This document shows, piece by piece, positions 10,555-20,822 of a stretch of 64,000 nt of DNA. The position numbers were made by a program, and so were the translations under genes. The stretch's first letter is position 1. Every line of letters begins with the position of its first letter. A model generated the notes under the pieces. The model was not told the origin of the DNA. It did not search any database and saw nothing but the letters and a program-made list of their open reading frames with translations. Source of the DNA: Tupaia tana (taxonomy: Eukaryota; Chordata; Mammalia; Scandentia; Tupaiidae). The stretch covers positions 11,977,485 through 12,041,484 of the forward strand of contig JAKSZU010000011.1 in assembly GCA_026018925.1 (NCBI GenBank), read 5' to 3'.

Positions 10555-10692
10555 TAGTTTTTGCAAACAAGGACAACAACGGATGTGGAGACCTGACAAG
10601 CCAAGGCCACACAGCCGTGAGTGGTGGGATGTGATTCAAATCCAAGACCATCTGATGCCGGAACCCAGGTTCTGCCCACTCCACAGCTCTGC
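10555..10692 (-). repeat. MIR SINE
   Basis: Antisense MIR: AAGGCCACACAGCCGTGAGT, GATTCAAATCC and the closing CCCAGGTTCTGCCCACTCC. Confidence 0.7.
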
Positions 10693-11559
10693 CCAGGAGT
10701 GAAAGCCTTTGTGGATCATAAAAGCACAGCATCCGACTCATGGAACACTACTACTGCCGCTACTGCTTACTGCGCGCCAGCGAAAGCACTTGTGAATAAA
10801 GCCAGCAAGGTCCACTTCCCCTGTGTCTCTACCCAACTCTGAGTAGAATCTTCATCTCTCCCCAGCCTACAGGCCAAACTCTAGTGGCATTGATTGTCCT
10901 CTCTCGGTGGGGATCGACTCTGTAGTTGGCTAAAAACCCTGTCACAGGCATAAAGCCCTCCCAGCCACTCTACCCACACACCCTTTATTGAAAAGAACCC
11001 CATTGAGCTGAAAGACCCTATGGGATCAGTTGTGTTACCACTACCTAGCCCCAAAGACCTATGCTGGGATGTTTATCAAGGATCAGAAGAAAGCAGGAAC
11101 CAAGAGCCAGAATGATGGGGGTCCTCTGTTCTGGGCCAGAGCCAGCATCTCTCACTCTCCCTAGTGAGACCTAGGAAGAGCATGCCAAAGGTCTTTCGGC
11201 CACGGCGTCAGGGCACATGGAGTCAGCTTTGCTGCCGAGGTTGTGAGGACACGCTCTGAGAAAGATCTCACCGCCCCCGGCCGCTCCTCGCCAGCTGCAG
11301 ACTGCCTGCCGGGCCTCTCTCCCAGAGCCTGCTGGCTCCCTTGGCCCGCCCTTGTCTGCGTGGCCAAAGGAGCCGTCACTCGCTGGTGCCACTGGAGTCA
11401 GGGCAACAGCAGGCCTGTGAGATGTGCAGAGGGTGGGAGGTGGACGTGGGGGTGGGGAGCAGGCCCGGGCTCACGAGGCTGGTCGTGCTCTGTGATACAG
11501 CCCCTCTCTCCTGCTCCCTTCATTTGCACACTCCAAGGCACCTTGCAAAGTGACAGTAG
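10693..11559. other. Unique intergenic DNA
   Basis: No repeat or gene recognised. The part 11230-11500 is GC-rich but has few clustered CpGs and no coding signal. Confidence 0.5.
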
Positions 11560-11900
11560 TTCCAACTCTCCCTGCGGAAAGGCTTCCAAGAAAAAGCACT
11601 CCACTCCCCGTGAGTGCTCTAATCAGATCCTCGAGAAGTTGTTGCACCTTTTCCTGAAACGTGATTATCCCGTTTCTAATTCACTGATTATGCAATAAGA
11701 AAATGTCTCTGTTCATTTCACGAGAAAAGCCCATTAGCTTCTTTACAGAGCTCAAGTTTCCTGGCGAAATCGTGACTAATATCAGTTCCCTTTCATAAAT
11801 GGAACCCCAAAAGAAAATCAAGAATAATTACTTTGTTTATTAACATTCAGTGATCCACGTTTCAAAAGCAATGTAATAAATGTAGAGCGAACCTGAGATG
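11560..11900. promoter_or_regulatory. Candidate conserved non-coding element
   Basis: AT-rich, repeat-free, low-CpG block dense in factor-type words: GATTATGCAATAA (POU/CEBP-like), AATAATTACTTT (homeodomain-like), TTTGTTTATTAACATT (FOX/HNF1-like). Such texture is common in conserved enhancers, but conservation could not be tested. Confidence 0.25.
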
Positions 11901-12215
11901 GGGCCTGAAGCAGTGATCGGAAGGGAGGAAAGCAGAGTTCATTTGAACCCGGGCAATTTAAAACTTGGGTTTCCTAAAGTGGCTGTCCATCACCACCTCG
12001 CGCACCAGGGAATCCAACCATCTCCAAGAATCCCGGGTTATGGGGCCTGGTTGCAGGGTCATTCCCAGTGTTTCTTCCTCAAAGACAGCAGAAGCCTGGA
12101 GCCCCTGTTCTTCCACCTGTACGTGCCACTCCTTCAGGGGCTCCTTGAGATGGAGGTGGAGGCAGAGAGCGAAATCCAGTCCACAGTACCCTCAGGGATA
12201 TGGTCTTCTTTCTTT
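11901..12215. other. Unique intergenic DNA
   Basis: No recognised feature. Overlapping open frames on + (113 and 114 codons) run into the following SINE-B and are judged chance. Confidence 0.45.
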
Positions 12216-12412
12216 CTTTTTAAGAATTCTATTACTTAACTTCTTTTATTTATTTGTTTTGACCAGAGAGGGACAGAGTGAGAGAGAGAGAGAGAGAGAG
12301 AAAATTTGAGAGAAAGGGAAAGTGAGAAGCAAACTGCCAGGTCCAGGACTCAAACCATGGTCAGCCATGTGGGAGTCCAATGCCCTTAACCACCACACCA
12401 CCTGCTCACCCC
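12216..12412 (-). repeat. SINE-B
   Basis: TTTTGACCAGAGAGGGACAG, (GA)n at 12280-12302, CAGCCATGTGGGAGTCCAAT, CCACCTGCTC end. Confidence 0.9.
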
Positions 12413-12420
12413 TCTCTTCT

Positions 12421-12640
12421 TTTTTTCTGAAGTTTATTTATTTCTTTATTTCATGAGAAAGACAGAGACAGGCGATAGAACCCCAACAGGGTCTCCGTGT
12501 TGTAACCCATCCCCACCCTCAGCTTGTTGGGGTCACCAGCGTATGCCTGCTTGGCGTGCTCAGGGAGATCCTGGGGTGTGGACCCAGCGCCTCTCCCAGG
12601 TGGGGTCAGATGTACGATCCCGGCCTGACCCCCAGAGTCT
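12421..12640 (-). repeat. SINE-D
   Basis: Tail AAGTTTATTTATTTCTTTAT, CAACAGGGTCTCCGTGTTG, GTGCTCAGGGAGATCCTGG. The head is diverged. Confidence 0.8.
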
Positions 12641-12689
12641 TTTTTTCTAACCTGCTCTGTCCTTTCTAAACCTCTGTGTCACTGGAGTA

Positions 12690-12868
12690 AGCTGAGTACC
12701 AGCTCCTTACAAAACATCTACGTCCTAATCCCTGAGTCTGTGAAATTATCTAATGGGGGGAGGGGAGAAGAAGAAGGAAAAACACTGGAGATGTGACTGA
12801 GTTAATGATCTGGACATGGGGAGATTATTCTGGATTATTTGGGTGGGCCTAGGTGCTATTACATGGAT
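12690..12868 (+). repeat. MLT1-type MaLR LTR, 5' part
   Basis: CTACGTCCTAATCCCTGAG, GGAGATGTGACTGAGTTAAT, GGGGAGATTATTCTGGATTA and TGGGTGGGCCTAGGTG match the MLT1 order. It is interrupted by SINEs at 12885-13743. Confidence 0.8.
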
Positions 12869-12884
12869 CATGTATTCTTTTTTT

Positions 12885-13122
12885 ATTTTTTTATTTTATT
12901 TATTTATTTATTTTTTTGGAGAGGTTTTTGCTATAGGGCGCATGCGCTCGCCAGACAGACAGAGAGAGACAGAGAGACAGAAAGCGAGAAATCACCCCCC
13001 AGGGGGGATGGCCACGCCGCAATCCCTTCTCCTCCATTCTCCTCTCGGGATCTTGGGAACGCACACACACGCGCCCGGCGTGAGTTTTAAGTCACTGGGT
13101 CCGGGACGCGAACCATGGTTGA
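12885..13122 (-). repeat. SINE-A 3' portion, part of a B-A chimera
   Basis: Reverse tail and body run normally to CGCGAACCATGGTTGA, where box A and the head are missing. The sequence passes directly into SINE-B tail. The flanking duplication belongs to the whole 12885-13589 block, so A and B appear to have inserted together. Confidence 0.8.
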
Positions 13123-13154
13123 TCTTTCTTTTTATTTTTAAAAATTATTTTATT
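13123..13154 (-). repeat. SINE-B tail, left piece of the chimera
   Basis: TTTTTAAAAATTATTTTATT is the standard reverse SINE-B tail. It is separated from its body (13414-13589) by a later plus-strand SINE-A. Confidence 0.75.
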
Positions 13155-13413
13155 GGGACCAGCAGTTAGAGTAATGGCTATGTCACTGAACTCCCATGTA
13201 GTCGACCATGGTTCGAGTCCTGGACCCGGTGGCTTAAACTGACGCTAGTGCGTGTGCGTGAGTGCCCAAGATCCTGAGAGAATGGAGGAGAAGGGATTGT
13301 GGCACAGCCATCCCCCCTGGGGTATGATTCTCGCTTTCTATCTCTCTGTCTTTCTCTGTCTTTCTGGTGAGTGCACGTGCCCTATAGCAAAAATCTCTCC
13401 AAGAAAAAAAAAA
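13155..13413 (+). repeat. SINE-A inside a SINE-B
   Basis: GGGACCAGCAGTTAGAGTAA head, full body, CTATAGCAAAAATCTCTCC end. It split the SINE-B tail and is therefore younger than the chimera. Confidence 0.92.
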
Positions 13414-13589
13414 TTTATTTAGATTTATTGATTTATTTATTTGTTTGTTTGTTTGTTTGTTTTATTTGACCAGAGAGGGACAGAGCAAGAGAGAGGAAAA
13501 TGAGAAAGCAAGTGACCAGGTCCAGGACTTAACTGTGGTCAACCATGTGGGAGTCCAGCACCCCTAACCACCATACCACCTGCCGGCCC
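13414..13589 (-). repeat. SINE-B body, 5' part of the chimera
   Basis: (TTTG)n tail, TTTGACCAGAGAGGGACAGA, and TAACCACCATACCACCTGCC head end. CATGTATTC[C/T]TTTTTT follows at 13590 and also precedes the block at 12869. Confidence 0.88.
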
Positions 13590-13599
13590 CATGTATTCC

Positions 13600-13743
13600 T
13601 TTTTTAATTTATTTATTAATTTTTTCAGAGAAAGAGAGATCCTCGACAGTCTTAGAGGGTCCAGCTCACAGTCATGTGCTCACGCCCCTGTGTGCTCAGA
13701 GAGGTCCTGGGATGCGAACCCACTGCACCACCCCCTGGCTCCT
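13600..13743 (-). repeat. SINE-D, truncated
   Basis: AATTTATTTATTAATTTTTTC tail region, GTGCTCAGAGAGGTCCTGGG, GATGCGAACCCACTGCACC. The mid-body is deleted. Confidence 0.7.
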
Positions 13744-14042
13744 ACATGGATTCTTGTCAAAAGGAGGAGGCTGAGGGAAATCTTTCTACACTCTTCTAGA
13801 AGAGGACAAGGCAGAGGGTGAAGTGATGTGACATCAAGACAAGGAATGCCTCAGTCTCCAGGAAAGCCAAGGAACGGGTTTTCTGGAGCCTCTGGAGGGA
13901 GCATGGTCCTGCCAACACTTTGATTTCAACCCAGCAGAGCTGATCTGGGACTTTTGGCTTCCAGGACTGTGACAGTATAAATGTAGGCTGTTTTAAGTTA
14001 CCAGGTTGGCAGCTCTTTATTACAACAGTCCCAGGACACTCA
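13744..14042 (+). repeat. MLT1-type MaLR LTR, 3' part
   Basis: GTGATGTGACATCAAGACAA, GGAATGCCTCAG, AGCCTCTGGAGGGAGCATGG, TTTGATTTCAACCCAGCAGA and GACTTTTGGCTTCCAGGACT continue the element begun at 12690. Confidence 0.8.
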
Positions 14043-14639
14043 CAGTGACTGGCATGAATTCTGCCACGTCTGCATGGCAATGACATTACAACTTATACTT
14101 TTCTTTACATAACTCCGAGCTTGCATAGCTATCTAGTTTTACCTTGTCCTGGCCATAATATTCGTGAAATCACAAGTTTGAGACACATGAAATAAATCTT
14201 CCATTTAACATCTTTTTAAACGCTCATCCCAGGTCCCCTACAACTACCTAATGAACCACTGGGCCCCCAGTAGAAGTGCCCCGTGCTGCACGAAGCACGG
14301 ACTCCGCTCAACGCAGTTCGGGAGGAATCCCTGGAGCAGCTGTGCTTTCAAAACTGCTTTGTTAAGTTCAAATTTCACTAGAAAATGATCAGAAGAAAGA
14401 AAGAATCAGCCCCTTTAAAAATAGAAGCGATTTCTCCTGCAAAATTTCACAAAGCCAGAATTTAAAGTGCAGAATCTAGCAGAATCTTCAATCCTTCTTG
14501 GCACAGTTACTACCAGAGAGATAAACGCTCTTAAAACGGGAAGGAGGGAGCCATAGACTGTGCATGCAGGGAGCTGGGTCTGGTGGCGGAAGCTGGCAAA
14601 CAGCAACCAGAATTGCAGGTGGCCAGGTTCCTCTCTCCC
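14043..14639. other. Unique intergenic DNA
   Basis: No recognised repeat or gene. Confidence 0.5.
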
Positions 14640-14732
14640 TTCTCTTTTCTTTTCTCTTTTTTTCCTTCTTTCTTCCTTTCTGTCTTTCTCTTTCTTTCTT
14701 TCTTTCCTTTCTTTCTTCTTTTTCTTTCTTTT
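14640..14732. repeat. Polypyrimidine (TTCC/TTTC)n tract
   Basis: About 90 bp of almost pure T and C. It is the expanded tail of the SINE-A that follows. Confidence 0.9.
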
Positions 14733-14981
14733 CTGAGAGAGTTTTTTGCTATAGGGTGCATGTGTTCTCCAGACAGAGAGAGACAGAGAGACAGAAAGCA
14801 AGAAACCATTCCTCAGGAGGGATGGCCACACCACAATTTCTTCTCTTCCATTCTCATCTCGGGATCTTGGGCACGCACGCACACACACCTGGCGTGAGTC
14901 TAAGCCACCAGGTCTGGGACTCGAACCATGATCAACTACATGGGAGTCCAGCAACATAGCCACTGTGCCACTGCTGGTCCC
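14733..14981 (-). repeat. SINE-A
   Basis: Full reverse copy, GAGAGTTTTTTGCTATAGGG to CACTGCTGGTCCC. Confidence 0.92.
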
Positions 14982-15342
14982 CCTCTTCTTTTTCTATCTT
15001 GGAACAGAGGGACATGCAGGTGAAGCAGGAACTGCTGTGTAAGGGAGTGCAAGGGTCTTCTAGGCAGCAGGATGATGAGGCGTAGAATCGATAAGGCCCC
15101 CAGCTGGAGAATATGCCAATGGCTAAAAAGGCTCTTATGACTCAAGCAGGGGTACGGACAAGCAGCCAACCTCTATGCCAAGAACTGGAACTGCCAAAAT
15201 GGGGATAGCCGGGAAGGTCTTTAGCTCCCCAAAGTCAGGCTAGTCCTGCTTAAGCCTTGGAGGAGATATTGATAATGAGTGGTGACCCACAGTTAAATTC
15301 CAAAAGGAGCCAGTCCTGGATTTGGGTCACCATTTTCCCACT
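14982..15342. other. Unique intergenic DNA
   Basis: No gene or repeat recognised. Confidence 0.5.
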
Positions 15343-15609
15343 TCTTTTATTTTTTTAGGTTTTTGTCAGAGGGCTCATGCACTCACTAGAGAGGAGAGAA
15401 ACAGAGACATTCAGAGAGAGGGAAAGTGCGAAATCACCCCCCAGGGGGTTAGCCATGCCACAATCCCCTCTCTACTTTCTCCTCTTGAGATTTTGGCCAT
15501 GCGTGCACACGTTTCCTGCAAGAGTTTCAAGCCGCTGGGTCTGGGACTTGGACTACCTAAAGACCACATGGGAGTCCAGCGCCTTAACTACCATGCCGCC
15601 TGCTGGCCC
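15343..15609 (-). repeat. SINE-A'
   Basis: Tail TTTTAGGTTTTTGTCAGAGG, body with CACCCCCCAGGGGGTTAGC, head end GCCTTAACTACCATGCCGCC. Confidence 0.88.
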
Positions 15610-15879
15610 TCTACTTTTTAATTATAAAACACTGATAGCTTGAGTCAGACTCATCAGCCCCGCCTCAGGCCACACTGTCAGCAGCAGCCAGCATCTCCTT
15701 TATTTCTGCCCTTAGGCATGGGCTGGCCAACATCTGATGGCCAACACCCCCCCAAGGCTCAAGGACAACCTTCTTCCTGTAGCTCCAGTTGAATGCTGAC
15801 TTGGGCTGTACTGGACAACTGTGATTTTTTTGCCTTCCTGGTACCACTTGGCTTTTTCTGGTACCAGCACTGAGGATGA
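15610..15879. other. Unique intergenic DNA
   Basis: No recognised feature. Confidence 0.5.
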
Positions 15880-15904
15880 TTTTTTTTTAGAATTATTTTA
15901 CTTA
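15880..15904 (-). repeat. SINE-B tail, left piece of a split copy
   Basis: TTTTTTTTAGAATTATTTTACTT, continued at 16155. The outer duplication TGAGGATGATTTTTTT / TGAGGTTGGTTCTTT flanks the whole SINE-B. Confidence 0.8.
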
Positions 15905-16154
15905 GGGACCAGCAGTTGTCATAATGGCTATGTCGTTGGATTCCCATGTAGTCGACCACGGTTTGAATCCCAGACCTAGTAGCTTAAACTCACGCCAGGC
16001 GCGTGTGCGTGCGTGCCCAAGATCCCAAGAGGAGAATAGAGGAGAAGGGATTGCGGTGTGGCCATTCCCCCTGGGGGGTGATTTCTCGTTTTCTGTCTCT
16101 TTCTGGTGAGTGCACGCTCCCTACAGCAAAAATCTCTCAAAAAAAAAAAAAAAG
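15905..16154 (+). repeat. SINE-A inside a SINE-B
   Basis: GGGACCAGCAGTTGTCATAA head to ..CTACAGCAAAAATCTCTC and poly(A). AGAATTATTTTACTT before and AAGAATTATTTAACTT after are its target duplication. Confidence 0.92.
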
Positions 16155-16291
16155 TAAAGAATTATTTAACTTTTTATTTATTATAGACCACGAAGAGAGA
16201 GACTGAGAGAGAGGGAAAATGTCCAGGATTCGAACCATAGTCACCACGTGGGAGTCCAGCCGCCCTTAACCATTATGCCACCTGCCGGCCC
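16155..16291 (-). repeat. SINE-B body, right piece of a split copy
   Basis: TTATAGACCACGAAGAGAGA, a shortened body, GATTCGAACCATAGTCACC, end CACCTGCCGGCCC. Confidence 0.85.
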
Positions 16292-16556
16292 TGAGGTTGG
16301 TTCTTTGGGAAATGTTCTTCAGAATTATTGAGTAGAACTAAGCCAGTGTGATTTTTTAGGAGTGAACGTATATTACAGACTAAGCCATCCAGCATATTTC
16401 ATCTCCTCGGCCACAGGGAAGACAGCGGTCAAAGAGAATGAGGCTCAGACATTTTTATTCCAAATGCTTCAAGAAAGAATCTCCATACTTGAGTTTCACC
16501 TGAAAGTCAGTAGGACTGGTGCTGTCAGGACCACGGTAAAAAGAGAGCATTAGAAG

Positions 16557-16798
16557 CCAGCCCTGTGGCCTGGTGGTAAGGCGCTGGATAGCACATGGCC
16601 AACTGGGCTGTTCAAGTCCTGGCCGTGGGAGCTTGAAAACACACCGTGAGCATGTGCATGTATGTGCGTGCCCCAAATCCCAACAGGACAGAAAAATGGA
16701 GAAGAGATTATGGTGTGACCATACCCCATTGGGAGGTGCTTTCTCCCTCTTTCTCCCTCTGGTGAGCACTTGTGCCCTATGGTAGATTGAAAAAAAAA
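16557..16798 (+). repeat. SINE-C
   Basis: AGCCAGCCCTGTGGCCTGGT head, GCCCCAAATCCCAACAGGAC, CCCCATTGGGAGGTGCTTTC, A-tail. AAGAGAGAGC flanks the right side, with a near match on the left. Confidence 0.88.
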
Positions 16799-16966
16799 TG
16801 AAGAGAGAGAGCTTTCAGGAAATAAACGTGACACAGAGTTATATCAAGTCAGAGGAAAACAGAATTATAGCAGAGAGAGAGGTCACAGCATTGTTTGAGA
16901 CCCTAGATCCAGCCATACCTGAAGCTTTATCCCCATGTACTCTTCATTTATATAAATCAATACATT

Positions 16967-17241
16967 GTTATTATTATTATTATTATTTAAAAGTTTTTGC
17001 CTTAGGACATGTGCTCTTGCTGGGGAGAGAAAGACAGAGACAGTGAGAAGGAAAGTGAGAAATCACCCCCCAGGAGGGATGGCTATGTCACAGTACTTTC
17101 TCTTCCATTCTCCTCCCAAGATCTTGGGCACACACACACACATATGCCCAGCATGCGTTTGAAGCTATCGGGTCGAGGACTTGGACTGCAGTTGGCCATG
17201 TGGGAGTTCAGTGACATAACCGGTATGCCACCTGCTGGCCC
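16967..17241 (-). repeat. SINE-A'
   Basis: (TTA)n tail, AAGTTTTTGCCTTAGGACAT, head end GGTATGCCACCTGCTGGCCC. Confidence 0.88.
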
Positions 17242-17786
17242 CTATTTTTCCTTTTTTCTTTTTTTTTGAGTTGAGTTTGCTGTTATATTTGGAAATGTCC
17301 TGATACATTAGGGCTTAGACACAAACTGCATCTTTCTAGGAATAGTGCTTGTATCTCTTTCAGAGAGGCATATTACAGAAAGGCATAGTCACTCTGTTTG
17401 GCTGGGGACATGGCCAGACTATCAAGTTTGGCTGGGATTGCTGCCCCCACTCACCCCGTCTGCTGGGCTTCTCATACAGGGAGTAATCTGCACAGCCATG
17501 CTTGCCAGTCCATGACCGAGCAAGGATTTTCTCCTTGCAGAATCCAGCCTAAGATGGCCCCTAACGATGCTCCCTCCTGGCATGTGTGCCCTTGTATTCC
17601 CTGTGGAACTAGGTACAAGACAGTGTGGAAATACAATGTGCAACTTCTAAAACTAGGTCATAAAAGGTATTGCAGCTTTGTCTTACTGGCCCTTGGGTCA
17701 CTTCCTCTGAGGGAAGTTCAGGCCAGGTCCTTTAGGTTCCTCTGAGGGAATGTTCAGCTGTCACGTCAGAACATGAGCAGCTTTAT

Positions 17787-17963
17787 GGGGCCAACAGGTG
17801 GCACAGTGGTTAAAGGTGCTAGACACCCTCATGGCTGACCGCGGTTCGAGATCCAGACCTGGTGTTTTACTTTCTCACTTTCCTTCTCTCTCTCTCTCTA
17901 ATCAAATTGGGAAATAATAATAATAAATAAAGTTAAATAAAATAATCCTTTAAAAAAGAATGT
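17787..17963 (+). repeat. SINE-B inside the LTR
   Basis: GGGGCCAACAGGTGGCACAG head. AGCAG[C/T]TTTATGG on both sides (17776-17787 and 17968-17979) is its target duplication. Confidence 0.92.
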
Positions 17964-18198
17964 AAGCAGTTTTATGGAGAGCTCCACATGTCAAGGTACT
18001 GAGGCCTCCCACGCCAGCCCCCACAGGTTCACCAGCTGTGTGAGTGCGCCATCTTGAAAGCAGATCCTCCAGCCCCAGTCAAACCTTCAGGTGACTGACT
18101 ACAGATTGGCTAGAACCTCGTGAGAGACTCTTGCCGGAAGCACCTAACTCAGATGCGCCTGAATTCCTGACCCACAGAAATGTAAGATAAGAAATCAA

Positions 18199-18302
18199 AG
18201 TGTACTTCAAAAAGTTTTTGGAAAATGGAATTATATTATAATCTGAGTTTATTTTGGCGCGAAAAGTTTTTGAAATCCATTCTTCGTATCCATTTACTAA
18301 GA
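18199..18302. mobile_element. Mariner-like MITE (copy 1)
   Basis: TGTACTTCAAAAAGTTTTTG, GAGTTTATTTTGGCGCGAAA and AGTTTTTGAAATCCATTCTT match four other copies in this window. It interrupts the LTR just before its ATTGTTTTAAGC end. Confidence 0.7.
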
Positions 18303-18576
18303 ACATTTCATATTTATCATTGTTTTAAGCTGCTACATTGGGAATAGCAATAGGTAACCAGTGCACGCTTCTCCAGTCTTCTCTTCCTCCTGGTCAAATT
18401 CCCTGGCAGGCTCCCCGCCTTTCACAGGCTCTATCCTGCTCCATGCTGCTCTCAGTCTCATTCTCTTTCTTCGAGGGCAGTTTCCCAAGAATCACCTTCT
18501 GGTGCTGCCCATTTGCTTCTTCTCCTCTCTTCCTGCTCCTGTCTTCCTCCTCCACCTGAAGAAATGACTTTTTTTG

Positions 18577-18813
18577 ACTGGTCCCGTGGCCTGAGGGTTA
18601 AGGTAGCTAATCCCACACCACCCATGCTGTTTGATTCCCACTCCTAGTGTCTTAAAAAACATGCCAGGCCCCTGTGTGTGCATGCCTGACAGGATGGGGA
18701 AATGGAGGAGATAGGATTACCGTGTGACCATGCCCCACTCGGGGCAGTGCTTGCTCCTTCTCTCTCTCCATCTCTCTCTGGAGCACATGTACCCTATGGC
18801 AATTAGAAAGAAA
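18577..18813 (+). repeat. SINE-C
   Basis: GACTGGTCCCGTGGCCTGAG head; ends CCCTATGGCAATTAGAAA. It is directly followed by a SINE-A'. Confidence 0.87.
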
Positions 18814-18814
18814 A

Positions 18815-19068
18815 GGGGGCCAGCAGGTGGTGGTGTGGTTAAGGTTTTGGACTCCCACATGACTGACTGTGGTTTAAGTCCCAGACCCGGTGGCTTGAAA
18901 CTCATGCCAGGTGCGTGTGCATGTATGCCCAAAATCCCAGAAGGAGAATGGAAGAGAAGGGATTGCAGCACAGCCATCCCCCCGGGGAGTGGTTTCCTAC
19001 TTTCCCTCCCACTGTCTCTCTAGCAAGCTCACGTGTCCTATGGCAAAATCCTTATTAAAAAAAAAAAA
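18815..19068 (+). repeat. SINE-A'
   Basis: GGGGGCCAGCAGGTGGTGGT head, GAGAATGGAAGAGAAGGGAT, TCCTATGGCAAAATCC end. Confidence 0.9.
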
Positions 19069-19160
19069 AGAAAAAAGAAAAGAAAAGAAAAGAAGGAAGG
19101 AAGGGAAAAGGAAAGAAGAGAGGTAGAGAGAGGGGAAGGAAAGAAGGCAGGCAGGCTTCT
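19069..19160. repeat. Polypurine tract (GAAAA/GGAA)n
   Basis: The expanded tail of the preceding SINE: about 90 bp of A and G. Confidence 0.9.
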
Positions 19161-19708
19161 TTCTCTTTCCTGTCTTCCCCAATCATTTTCTTCTTGGCAA
19201 ACATCATGGCATTATGGCTGGTCATCCCTATACAGGAGAGATTTCTTAATACATGTAGTAAACTGACTGGGAACCTCTTGGTCTTGCTCGGATGCTGTAG
19301 TCCCTTAGTTTGTCCCGTCTTCCCAAAGCACAGAGGGGAAAATCTCCCACACCACTTCCCTGTGGAGAAGGCCCGTCAGAAGAGCCCTGTGAATTCTGAT
19401 TTTCCACAGGGCTTTTGCAGTGGCAGAAGGGGGCTGGGGACGGTATGCCACCGTTGTCATGGCAACTCGCTCCCTGGTGGGGCCTGGGCTGCACTCCCGG
19501 GCTGGGGAAGCAGCTCCCAAGTACTACCCTCACAGAATGGGCATCCGAAGGCGGGGCTGCCCAGGAAACAGCAGGGGCTGCGGCAGCCGCTAGAGGCAGG
19601 CGGCCAGGTGGGCTGAGCCTGTGAGCCTAGCAGGCACAGCAGGGCATGCTCGACCCAGGGCCCAGCTAGAGAAGCACACAGGGGCAGATCTCACCCTCTC
19701 TCTGCTGG
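19161..19708. other. Unique intergenic DNA
   Basis: GC-rich at 19540-19640 (GGCTGCGGCAGCCG) but no exon was recognised. A 140-codon + frame has no family resemblance. Confidence 0.45.
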
Positions 19709-19925
19709 TTTTTAAAAAGATTACTCATTTATATTGAGGTCGAGAGTGGGGCACCCTTGACATGGCCTCTGTGCCATGATCCTTCCCCCCAGCCTTGCTG
19801 CCAGCCCGTCCTGGGTACAGCCACAGGCACGCTGGGCGTGTGCGACCAGACCCAACACAAGTCCTCAAACGGGAGCGTTCTCCTATGGTCTCCAGCGCCT
19901 CTCTGCAGGGTCCCTACTGGTTGGA
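19709..19925 (-). repeat. SINE-D, degenerate
   Basis: AAGATTACTCATTTATATTG tail, CATGATCCTTCCCCCCAGCC and TTGCTGCCAGCC body. The head is not clear. Confidence 0.55.
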
Positions 19926-19975
19926 CTGCTGGGCCCTGCCTTGTTTCCTCTTTAACCTTTAAAAAATTGATTTTG

Positions 19976-20203
19976 GGGGACCAATGGTTACGTTACTGAA
20001 CTCTCACGTAGTTGACTGCAGTTCGAGTCCCAGACCCAGCAGCTTAAAACTCACATTTGACGCCTGAGCTCGTATGCCCAAAATCCGCAGAGGAGAATGC
20101 AGGAGATGGGATTATGGTGTGGCCAAACCCCCAGGGGGTGATTTCTCATTTTCGGACTCTGTCTCTCTGGTGAGCACACAGGCCGTATAGCAAAAATCTC
20201 TCG
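19976..20203 (+). repeat. SINE-A
   Basis: GGGGGACCAATGGTTACGTT head (box A partly deleted), CAGTTCGAGTCC box B, CGTATAGCAAAAATCTCTCG end. Confidence 0.88.
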
Positions 20204-20270
20204 AAATATATATATATATGTGTGTGTGTGTGTATATATAAACACACACATATATATATATAAAAATATA
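20204..20270. repeat. (TA)n(TG)n microsatellite
   Basis: Alternating TA and TG/CA dinucleotides grown from the SINE tail. Purine-pyrimidine alternation could favour Z-DNA. Confidence 0.9.
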
Positions 20271-20274
20271 TAAT

Positions 20275-20475
20275 TTTGAGATCTTTGCCATAGGATGTGT
20301 GTGCTTGCCAGAGAGAGACAGTGAGAGGAAAGTGAGAAATCAGCCCCCGGGGGAGTGCATGCCACTATCCCTTCTCCTCCCAGTATTTTGGACACACATA
20401 CCCAGGTATAGGACTCAACTGTGGGTGGCCATGTGGGAGTCCAGCGTCTTAACTGCTGTGTCACCTGCTGACCCC
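20275..20475 (-). repeat. SINE-A', shortened
   Basis: GAGATCTTTGCCATAGGATG tail, deleted mid-body, CATGTGGGAGTCCAGCGTC head end. Confidence 0.85.
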
Positions 20476-20481
20476 TCAAAT

Positions 20482-20690
20482 TAATTTTTTTCATGAGAGA
20501 GGGAGATGGAGCAAGAGAGAGAGGCACCTCTGACAGGGTCTTCAGCCTCCCTACGCCCAGTCCCAGCCAGCCCGGATCACCGGCACACAACCATCCCCGA
20601 CACAACAGAAAGACTTCAGATTGCAACCCTGGGACCTCCCCATGCGACTGCAGCGCTGCCGGGCCATCACGGCTGGCCTCCCTGTGCTAT
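20482..20690 (-). repeat. SINE-D
   Basis: TTTTTTTCATGAGAGAGGGA, CTGACAGGGTCTTCAGCC, CAGTCCCAGCCAGCCCGGAT, AACCCTGGGACCTCCCCATG. Confidence 0.85.
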
Positions 20691-20771
20691 TTCTGCTTCC
20701 TAATGCTGTGGTCCATTCTGGACTGCAGGTGAATCCTGCCTCTGCAAACTCTAACATTAGGGATGCCCCTG

Positions 20772-20822
20772 GGTTCCCAGCTTGACTGCACCTTGGCGTG
20801 ACTTAGGAACCTTCAAAAATGC
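20772..20822 (+). repeat. MER5-type hAT element, left part
   Basis: GTTCCCAGCTTGACTGCACC and GGAACCTTCAAAAATGCT resemble MER5 (ttctcaacctggctgcac.., ggagctttaaaaat). It continues after the inserted SINE-A'. Confidence 0.55.

Larger units (their letters stand above)
17530..18360 (+). repeat. MaLR/ERVL-type LTR, interrupted
   Basis: GATGGCCCCTAACGATGCTC, AACTAGGTCATAAAAGGTAT, GCCATCTTGAAAGCAGATCC, CCAGCCCCAGTCAAACCTTC, GAATTCCTGACCCACAGAAA and ATTGTTTTAAGCTGC run in LTR order. A SINE-B (17787) and a mariner-like MITE (18199) lie inside. Confidence 0.7.
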
